From Pogonophryne albipinna (lineage: Eukaryota; Chordata; Actinopteri; Perciformes; Artedidraconidae), in assembly GCA_028583405.1 (NCBI GenBank), contig CM053243.1, positions 48,198,688 to 48,262,687 of the forward strand: 64,000 nucleotides of DNA, given 5' to 3'. Position 1 is the stretch's first letter, and the number at the start of each line of letters is the position of its first letter. A program made the position numbers and the translations under genes. This document shows, in pieces, positions 56,199 to 64,000 of this stretch. The notes below the pieces were generated by a model. It was not told the origin of the DNA, searched no databases, and saw only the letters and a list, made by a program, of their open reading frames with translations.

Positions 56199-57130
56199 TG
56201 GTTTACAATTCCCCTGAACTATATAGCCAACCTAAGTCATGTGCGCGTTCATGTGTGTTGGAGGAGGTGCTCTGTAAGGAAGTCTGAAGGAAGGGGCGGA
56301 TTCTTTTCGGCTGTGTACTTTCAAATTTTAGTGCACTCGAGCCGGTTTCTGAAACTTACCTACCCCCCCTTTAATCTTCAAGCTCTGAGATTGGATGTTG
56401 GAGTGGCAGTGCGCCAAGTTATGCCGAGCATCAAGCTCTTTGAAATGGAACGAAACCATGACAGACTATTCAAAACTGGACTCAAACGCCCCGCCCAGAA
56501 CTACACATGCTGGCTATAGAGAGGCGAAGTCCCTCCCCTTCCGGTGGAGCTCCATGGGACCTTATTTCGAAAAAAATATGTATTGAAGTCAATGGAGAGA
56601 GAAAGATTATCTTTCGATCCCGTTTGAATTGTGCCACGAATTACACATATGATGTTTGTCAATTTAAAAGATAATTTTGCAAGTAAAAAGTGTAGTTAAA
56701 CTGTGAAGTAACACATTTGTTTGTGTGAAACGCTCAATGAACTACATCTCTGGTCTCGCAGAACAACACATGTCACCAAGATGGCCGTCACAACTGTCTT
56801 GTCAACAAAACGATTGACTACCCTCACTATCACCACAATGAAACACGTCCAGAAGAATGTCATGCAAAGCTGCCTGCCTTCCTTCCTTTGATTCTCTCTG
56901 AACTGCCTGGTCTTTTTAATGTTTAATGTCAACCATTTGTGCAGATAGCATGAAGTAGAAAAGATCGGCGATCGCCGATGCTAGCGTTAGCCTTTCTCCC
57001 CCGGGCTTAAATTGTGTATTATAGAATGATCACACCGGTGACAGTACTCTTCAAAGGGTTCATGAAATATGACTACTACTCTTACTGTTTAACATTTTGG
57101 GTTACTTAATGTTACTTCATATTAAGGCTA

Positions 57131-57548
57131 ATATCAATCAATAAATGTTTATTTATATAGCCCAATATCACAAATGTTACATTTGTCTCAGTGGACTTCA
57201 CAGTTTGACAATACGACACCCTCTGTCCTTAGACCCTCACATCGTACAAGGAAAAACTTCCAGAGAAAACCCACAGTTTAAAGGGAAAAATGGGAGAAAC
57301 CTCAGGGAGAGCAACAGAGGAGGGATCCCTCTCCCAGGACGGACAGACGTGCAATAGATGCCGTGTGTAAATTGAAAAGATAATACATTTGCAACATAGG
57401 TAGTCCAAATGTTTGGAAATGCATGTGTGTATAATAGGAAGATGAATCCTCGAGGATATCCATCGAGGACCTTTGATCCAGGACCACAGCCACGACTCAA
57501 GATCCAGGGCTCGCGATGCAGGACACAGGACCGCAGGATCATCCATGA
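57131..57548 (-). mobile_element. L2-clade LINE 3' tail, minus strand
   Basis: Reverse complement of 54467-54900, beginning with the ATCAATCAATAAATGTTTAT tail. Only 3' UTR remains. Confidence 0.9.
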
Positions 57549-57783
57549 TGACTCAATAATGTAATAAAAATTACAAGGCTGTAATGCTAACTAATGTTCT
57601 AGCTACTAAAGCAAACAGATATTGTTCTAAACTGTATTAAAGTAAACAGGTATTATCTTGAACTGTATTGAAGTGAACATGTATTATTTGGGACTGTTTT
57701 AAAGTAATCCTATATATATAAACCTTCTTACTTACACTCAATGACCCAGATACCCTGCCACACACACTTACCCCTCCTCTCAT

Positions 57784-57853
57784 CAGCACACACACACACA
57801 CACACACTTCCTCTCACCAGCACACACACATACACTCACTGACCCAGATATCA

Positions 57854-57893
<40 letters not shown>
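57784..57893. repeat. (CA)n-rich repeats
   Basis: Two CA runs separated by repeated CCTCTCACCAGCACACACA and CACTGACCCAGATA units. Confidence 0.9.
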
Positions 57894-57897
<4 letters not shown>

Positions 57898-58611
57898 TTC
57901 CCCCCACCAGCACACACATGTTCTGTTTCAAGGTTCTTTCTGGGGCCAATATAATCTCAAGCACCAATATATTTGTGTACAATGTGCGATACTAATATCT
58001 CTGTGTACAATGTTTGATTGTTTGGGAAAGAATAGTTTGTGTGAAATCTTCCTTGAGAAATTAAAGGAGTGAAGTTAGGTGGAAGATAAAAAGTGATTCT
58101 GACCTTGACTAGTTCCGAGGCTCTCACGCTTCACTTAGGAGTAAAATGGGACGGAAGAGCCGACCCACATCTCCGCCCCAAATATGTCCATATATACCGT
58201 TGTTTATTCATGCAAAATGCCCCCTGTTTCTGACTGGCTGGTCCCGATACCTGTATCGCACGGCAGTGGAGCGGGGAGCCCGGAGTGCTCTGTTACAGGG
58301 CACTCTGTATTTCGTATTGTGTTTTTTACCTTTAAAATCAGATTATTGTTATAACTTTTATGCCGGTGTTTTGAACTTCTTTTATTAAATCTGACCAGGC
58401 TCATCTAACGGACGGCGCGGAGCGGAGGTGGGCTTTAAGCCACCACTACTGTGTTTGTTTCAACACTACTAGCTAGGTAGCTAACTTGATCCAGCCACTC
58501 CTGGTCCTTTCATCAGACGGGAAGCGAAAGAACGAGCAAGACCCATTGCTGGTATGATAACAACCTGGTACTAAGCACACAGGCATCTTGTTAAAGTTAT
58601 CTTATCTTAGC

Positions 58612-58648
58612 CAGCGCCATATAGATAGATTATATCTATATGGCGCTG
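58612..58648. repeat. perfect 15-bp inverted repeat (hairpin)
   Basis: CAGCGCCATATAGAT at 58612-58626 and its reverse complement at 58634-58648, loop 7 nt. Lies within the 56516-58921 element. Confidence 0.93.
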
Positions 58649-59149
58649 ATCTTAGCTATCTCTTAGTGGAGGAAAACAATTGTTGTTCGACTTAGTTGCG
58701 TATTTTTCATAGTCTTATATTTCAACAGTTTTACGACAAACTGTGAATTTTTTGAGATGGAAATATTTTTTAAGATTGACAAACATCATATGTGTATTTC
58801 ATGGCACAATTCAAACGGGATCGAAAGATAAGTTTTCTCTCTCCATTGACTTCAATACATTATTTTTCCGAAATAAGGTCCCATGGACCGGAAGTAGATG
58901 GGCGTGACTTCGCCACTCTATTGTGTTTCGCAACATGTTCTCTATGGCATGTCTCTACTGGGAATTGTAGTTGTAAAAGACGTTTTCGTTTTTCCCAAAA
59001 ATTAGAAGTTGACAATATTAAACTGTGTACAGCCCTGGAGGTTTAGGCGATAGGAAACAAATTGGTGTGTACAAATTTAAAACATGTAATTACTAAATGG
59101 GTGAAAATCGCTTGTATCCATAATGAGCAGCATTAATATATACCCACAT

Positions 59150-59305
59150 GACAGCTCATTGTTACTTTGTAATTCTACTCCACTACAATTCAGAGGTTAA
59201 CCTGGTATTTTTACTCCACTACATTTATTTTAGTTACTTTGCAGATTCTGATTAATGATGTGAAATATAAACAACCCTTAAAGCAGACTTTAGTTACACC
59301 TGAGT
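59150..59305. mobile_element. hAT-type subterminal fragment
   Basis: TTTTTACTCCACTACATTTA and TTAGTTACTTTGCAGATT are subterminal sequences of the CAGAGGTGGGA hAT group. Both ends are missing. Confidence 0.5.
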
Positions 59306-59327
59306 ACAATTCAGGGAAAGGTGATTG

Positions 59328-59372
59328 TCAAGTGCCAACAATCAGGAGAGATATTTGATTGTTGGTGCTTGA
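59328..59372. repeat. imperfect hairpin
   Basis: 17-bp arms TCAAGTGCCAACAATCA and TGATTGTTGGTGCTTGA, two mismatches, 11-nt loop. Confidence 0.85.
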
Positions 59373-59697
59373 GAAGACTAAACATTTATCTGCCGATCTC
59401 TATAAATTCATCCCTTTCATGCATGAATTATGAAAACCTCAGTCAGGATTTTTTTACCAAGTGTTTTTATTGCTCTTGGGGCATGAAAAACAAGATTTGA
59501 ACTTTAGTTTTTTTTAATCTAGTTTTTTCAAATAGATTTGTATATGTCCACTCAGTTCAGGGTTTGAACTGAAGAGATGTACATTTTGAAAAAATGATAA
59601 ATAAAGATGTGCAAACTTAAAATTACATTATAATAACATAAGTATGTTGATTTACGGCCCAAAAAGATATTGCAGATGAAGTATTTTCAAGAATAAC

Positions 59698-59895
59698 CAG
59701 GGCCAGGGGCCAATTTGAGGCCCCACGCACAGTTATTTGATGAGTGCTAGTGGAGAAACCGTGTCGCGCCACCCTAATTGCGCCACTTAAGCACATAGGT
59801 GCGCCTCAGATGAGGCCCCCCTCCGCAAGGTGTGGCCCCCTCCACAAGGTGAGGCCCCACACAGTCTGCATGACCTGCCTGTAGGGACGGCCCTG
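59698..59895. mobile_element. short hAT-type MITE
   Basis: 198 bp, ends CAGGGCCAGGG and GACGGCCCTG, flanks AGAATAAC and GGAACAAC (6 of 8). The interior repeats AAGGTG(T/A)GGCCCC. Confidence 0.65.
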
Positions 59896-59954
59896 GGAAC
59901 AACAGCAGCAGTACCAGTACGAATTGTAGTTGAAATATAGCCAGTGATGCATGA

Positions 59955-60340
59955 CGTCCTGTCACGATATTTATGTTATGTCACGTTTTTATGTCTAGGT
60001 TTGGGTGTTTTGCTGTTCTCCCTGTCATGTTTTTCTCCTGGTTTATTGTCTGGTCCTTTTCCCTGTGTTTTTCCTCCTGTCGTTAGTTTACCTGGTGTGT
60101 CTAGTTGTCTGATTGTGTTCACCTGTGGCCCTTGTGTTTCTCCTCCCCTGCCCGGCTGTTTCTCGTCTTGTGAATACCCCTCCCTGTATTTAGTCTTGTC
60201 TCTTCCTGTGTTCAGTGTTGGTTCGTCTTTTGTTTTTGACTGAGTTCACCGTGGAGTGTTTTGTTTGTCCATGTTAGATATTAGCCCTTGAAATAAAGGT
60301 ATTATCAGTGTTTTCTGCGTTTGGGTCCTACCTGCTTCAC
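59955..60340 (+). mobile_element. LTR fragment of gypsy type
   Basis: Starts near CTGTCACGATATTTATG, T-rich with CCTGTTTAGT-like motifs, AATAAA at 60290-60295 and an end TGCGTTTGGGTCCTACCTGC, as in a common fish gypsy LTR (TGTCACGG...TTTGGGTCCT). The last bases of the LTR are degraded. Confidence 0.6.
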
Positions 60341-60839
60341 TCCTCGTAGCACGTCCACTGTAGTGGACAGGTGGTTAACCATGATTTCCTGCAAACATAA
60401 AATCAATACTTTGATCCTTTATGAATTATATGATTCCTTAGTTGTTACTTGATGTCATTGTCACCACATTTGTTATACCTGCAGGGGTTCCATAAAAGGA
60501 TTGGCAAGATATAGATGGGTGACTTGGTCCATGTGGCTTTCTGTCGTCCATCTTGGTTTAGAGACATGTATCATGCACTTACACTGACTAGGCACTGAGT
60601 AGCAGTGTATGGGATGATGCAATAGGGTCCTATATAGTGGCTGATTGTGCAACTATGCAAAAAAAATGCATATACAAGAAAACACATTTTGAATAGCTGT
60701 CCACTGTAGTGACCTCTATGCATGAAAGGGATCATTACTCGTTATTCTCTACTATTAGTTAATTAAAAACTGTATATAATTGATATTTTGCACATCCCTT
60801 TCAAGATTTTCAAAGGTTTATTGACATATCATATACACA

Positions 60840-61059
60840 ACTACGGTGTAGTTATGCAATGCATGCAAAACAAGAATACAGTTTGAAAGGGGAGTGATTT
60901 GTAAAATATCCATAAAGAAAAAGAAATCTGCTTACAGTTCTGTTTCATATGGGTGTTGAGAGATGTATCCATTGATCTCCTAATGTTGCTCTCAAAGTGC
61001 ACCAGATTGATGCTTTTAACTTCAACATTTAAAAAAAATCTCAGGACTCCGGACCACAT
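60840..61059 (-). repeat. dispersed repeat, copy B
   Basis: Reverse complement of 30345-30565. It ends exactly where the gypsy 2 LTR starts, so it was probably the insertion target. Confidence 0.7.
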
Positions 61060-61774
61060 TGTGACAGTTTACTTATTTAGGTTATTTGGGATGCCAGTCA
61101 GGTCTCTCTCCTGACGTTTCAGATTTGGCTAGTCAGTCAGTTTTAGTAGGTCTGCACAAAGGTGTATACATCTCACTGTAAACACCCAACATTGAATGAC
61201 ATTATAAAATATAAGAAAGGACACAACTCAAAATCATAATCACAAATAGCAAGTGTATTTTTGAATACCCCCCCAAACAATTCGTCTTCCCACTGTTCAA
61301 TGTTAAATCCAAAATTCCACTTCGGGTTTTCTTCAAAATAAATAAAACAGTCAATTACCACGGGACAATGTCAGTCAGTTTTAGCAATCCAGTCGGTTTT
61401 GAAAATCCAGTCCTGGTTTTTAAGGTGGTTGGGAGATGAGCGGCTCCTTTCAGTTTTGTACACAATAATCCAGGAACGTGAAGCGACAGAAGGGTATGAT
61501 GACGGATGACGGTGGACGGTGGATCAGACAAACGGTACGGACTTTAAACGACCTAACTGCTGGTTGCTAAACAGATGAGCGTGTTGCTCCGCCGATCCCT
61601 CTTGCTGCACACACCTGCTCCGCCGATCCCTCTTGCTGCACACACACCTTTCCCTTCCGGCTCCATCTAACTAAATAGGGGGAAAAGGAAATGAGGCGCC
61701 AACCAACAGCGAATCACTGGCTGGGTGGGCGTTACCGTGAGTGACTACCGGTCACATAAACACCGGTTGTTACA
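61060..61774 (-). repeat. gypsy element 2, 3' LTR
   Basis: On the minus strand it starts TGTAACAACCGGTG right after a purine tract (GGGGGAAGGAG) and ends CTGTCACA at 61060. 715 bp. It contains a two-unit 31-bp repeat (61586-61649). The 5' LTR and target duplication lie beyond the window. Confidence 0.8.
61586..61649. repeat. two-unit 31-bp tandem repeat in LTR
   Basis: GCTCCGCCGATCCCTCTTGC followed by TGCACACACCT, twice; the second has one more CA. Confidence 0.93.
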
Positions 61775-61865
61775 CTCCTTCCCCCATGAGAGAAGCCTGA
61801 CATAGGAAGGCTTTTTCATTTTCCTTATCCCTCCTTATTTTATTTCCGATATTGTTGTTCCAACT

Positions 61866-64000
61866 TTAAGCTGGAAAACCCACAAAATCCTCTTCATCGC
61901 TTTCCTCTTCAAAAATCTTGAGGATACGCTGATGTTGCTTTCTGTCCATCTCTTCAGCAGTGAGAAAGCATGGTTTGATTTGAGCCACATTAACAACACG
62001 AATGTTCTCTCCAGTCTCTTCTAGGACCACCTCAAAGTTTAGAGGTCCGACTTGCCTGATGACACGATAGGGACCTTTCCACCTAGGTGCCAATTTGGCC
62101 ATATAGGATTTATCAGCCCTTGAGTAAGGATGTGCTTTTATCCACACACGATCCTTCTCTGAGAAATCCACATCTCTTCTTCCTTTGTCATAGTTTATTT
62201 TTTGTCTCTGCCTGGCTTTTTCCATGTTGCCGTTTACCATTTTCTGAAACTCGGCTATCTGTTTAGCTGTAGTGTATGCAGAGGTGTCAGGATCACAGAG
62301 ATGGGGCTTTAGCTCGACATCCAATGGGCCTTTCAAAGGACGACAAAGGTTTAGCTCTGCAGAGGTGACTCCTGTGGACTCATGCACCGCTGAATTCAGT
62401 GCAAAGCGAAATTCTGGTAAGTATTTGTCCCAAGCTTTGTGTTTTTCTTCCACATAAGCTATCATAGCTTTCACATTCCGGTTAACTATCTCAGTCAGAT
62501 TGGTTTGAGGGTGGTACGGTGAGGTCCGTTTCTGCTGAAGGTTCCACCGCTTGCATGTTTCTCCAAAAACAGCTGAAAGAAACTGGGGACCTTGGTCCGA
62601 GAGGATGAAGGTCGGTACACCCCAGCGAGTCAGAATCTCCTTTGTTAATATCTGGGATACTGCCTTTGCTGTTGCATTACGAAGTGGAAACATCTCAACC
62701 CATCTGGTGTAGTAGTCCACAAAGACAATGAGATAGAGGTTACCACTAGAGCTTCTTGGGAAGGGTCCCATGAGATCAACTCCTAACATCTCCCAAGGTC
62801 CATGTACCACAGTCTGCTGAAGTTTCCCTGGAGGTTTTCGGGTCTGAGGTTTGTAGAGCTGGCAAACCTGACAACAACGTACATACTCTCTCACATCAAT
62901 GCTCATTTTAGGCCAATACACAAGGGCTTGTAGTCTTTTATACGTTTTATATCTTCCGAAATGGCCGGACACAGGATCATTATGATAATGGTGGAGTAGT
63001 TGTTGCCGTAGTGAAGATGGAATATACACCTGGTATAACGTTTTGTGAGGTAAGTGCACCACTCTGTATACCTTGTCCTCCAAAACAGTAAACTTGGTAG
63101 TTGCGTTTTCAACGACTTCTCCTTTTTCCATGATTGCATCGTACAGAGTCTGGATGACAGAATCCTCCTGCTGGGCTTTCGAGATGTCCTCATCAGTAAT
63201 TTGGAGGTTTCTATAGGTATCCCTCTTGGAGAGCAGCACAGCAGCACAGGTGGCAGGTTGTGTCTGGGCATCATCCACAGGAGCTCTTGACAGCGCATCT
63301 GGAACTGTGTTTTATTTTCCTTTACGGTACTCCACAGTGAAGGAAAACTCCTGGAGACGGAGAGCCCAACGAATAAGTCGAGTGCTGGTTTTTTGCGTTT
63401 TGAAAACCCAGACAAGTGAGGAATGATCGGTCACTACTGTAAAGTGTCTGCCTTCCAAGTAGTACCTCCACTTCTCTAGGGCCCATACGACAGCGAGGCA
63501 TTCTTGCTCTGTGGTCGAGTAGTTCCGCTCTGCCTGGTTTAAAGTTCGGCTGGCAAAAGCCAGGACCTGCTCTGTACCGAGACCAGTCTGTTGAGCCAAG
63601 ACTGCCCCCAAACCGACATCACTGGCGTCAGTATAGACGATAAAGGGGAGTTTAAAGTCAGGATGACCCAGGATTGGCGGTGAAACCAGATGTTTTTTTA
63701 GAACCTCAAAAGCAGTCTGACATTGAGAAGTCCAGAGGAACTTGGCTCCTTTCCGTTTAAGGGCGTTGAGTGGTTCGGTTAACTGTGAGAATCCAGGCAC
63801 AAAGCGATGATACCATCCAGCCATCCCAAGAACCCTTTGGAGTTCCTTGATGTTCTGGGGAACAGGGAAGTTCTGTACTGCCTTTATCTTTTCAGGGTCA
63901 ACTTCAACACCAACAGAGGAAACAACATGGCCCAGAAACTTCAGAGAGGTTCGAAAAAACTGACTCTTTTTCATGTTGACTGTAAGATTAGCCTCACGTA
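61866..64000 (-). CDS. Ty3/gypsy element 2 pol (RT end, RNase H, integrase), one in-frame stop
   Basis: Reads from the window edge down. RT end: [18 protein letters not shown] (about 63920). Connection: [15 protein letters not shown]. RNase [50 protein letters not shown] at 63314-63312 falls in the tether just after RNase H. Integrase: zinc finger [13 protein letters not shown] with CCQVCQ, catalytic [15 protein letters not shown] and TEIVNR (DDE intact), [16 protein letters not shown] near the end. All visible pol lies in one frame, so the stop is the only lesion here. The catalytic RT box is outside the window. Confidence 0.9.

Larger units (their letters stand above)
55217..56370 (+). mobile_element. 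TTAA-target DNA transposon with partial ORF
   Basis: Flanked by TTAA (55213-55216 and 56371-56374); inverted ends GGGGGGTAGGTAA...GAAACCGGCTCGAG. 1154 bp including a nested MITE (55707-56140). TTAA target suggests Kolobok or piggyBac; no catalytic domain is left. Confidence 0.78.
56516..58921. mobile_element. DNA element with about 190-bp inverted ends, carrying an L2 tail
   Basis: Left ATAGAGAGGCGAAGTCCCTC, CATGGGACCTTATTTCG and TCTTTCGATCCCGTTTGAAT mirror the right end (ATTCAAACGGGATCGAAAGA, CGAAATAAGGTCCCATGG, CTTCGCCACTCTAT). The interior includes CA repeats, a hairpin, and a minus-strand L2 tail. No transposase found. Confidence 0.75.
59410..60732. mobile_element. MITE with ATCCCTTTCATGCAT ends, carrying nested elements
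   Basis: Left ATCCCTTTCATGCATGAA and right ATGCATGAAAGGGAT are inverted. A small hAT (59698-59895) and an LTR (59955-60340) lie inside. The target duplication is unclear. Confidence 0.6.

Noticed and set aside
56696..56932. Minus-strand 78-codon ORF as a small membrane protein
   Set aside because: Lies inside the 56516-58921 repeat element, without similarity I recognise or splice partners.
58146..58388. 80-codon plus-strand ORF
   Set aside because: Also inside the 56516-58921 element; composition and context do not support a gene.
61866..64000. Endogenous retrovirus with env
   Set aside because: Only gypsy-type RT, RNase H and integrase are seen; the space between pol and LTR (61775-61865) is far too small for an envelope gene.

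Overview
The window is vertebrate nuclear DNA, almost certainly from a ray-finned (teleost, probably percomorph) fish. The basis is a split gene with GT/AG introns that encodes a recognisable anoctamin, set in a dense mixture of fish-type transposable elements: L2-clade and L1-clade LINEs, Ty3/gypsy LTR elements, Tc1/mariner, several hAT families, PIF/Harbinger, piggyBac-like and other TTAA-target elements. No bacterial-type operons, CRISPR arrays, rRNA or tRNA genes were seen. Species and family placements come from memory of motifs, not from a search.

Host gene. One host gene is supported: ano9 (anoctamin 9, TMEM16J), on the minus strand. Fifteen coding exons can be read from 48753 (start codon) down to 14997, all open and all phase-compatible, together encoding about 443 residues. 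They cover the cytoplasmic N-terminal domain and roughly the first five membrane helices; the remaining exons must lie below position 1 or be lost. A second candidate first exon (34017-34031) would give a shorter N-terminus.

Layout. 1-6229: an L1-clade LINE split by an L2-clade LINE (1250-5615). 6230-14585: a piggyBac-like element, a decayed gypsy element (minus) interrupted by a solo LTR, a mariner tail, and a Tc1-like element carrying a Harbinger MITE and a second piggyBac-like copy. 14997-34031: ano9 exons 3-15, with L1, L2, Tc1/mariner and hAT insertions in the introns. 34196-46257: an inverted duplication (arms about 0.8 kb) enclosing a deep nest: piggyBac remnant, two hATs in tandem, a jockey/CR1-type LINE inside the second hAT, and a third hAT inside that LINE. 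47115-48970: ano9 exons 2 and 1, a 243-bp CT microsatellite, and a candidate promoter with a CRE palindrome. 49021-60732: upstream flank made of repeats, including a 1.36-kb palindrome, a frameshifted Harbinger transposase, L2 tails and several nested MITEs. 61060-64000: the 3' LTR and pol of a young-looking gypsy element that runs off the window, with a single in-frame stop in the visible reading frame.

I found no undescribed multi-gene system. The most informative structures are the ano9 gene hidden among repeats, its two possible 5' ends, the inverted duplication with promoter-like motifs, and insertions whose target-site duplications fix the order of events.
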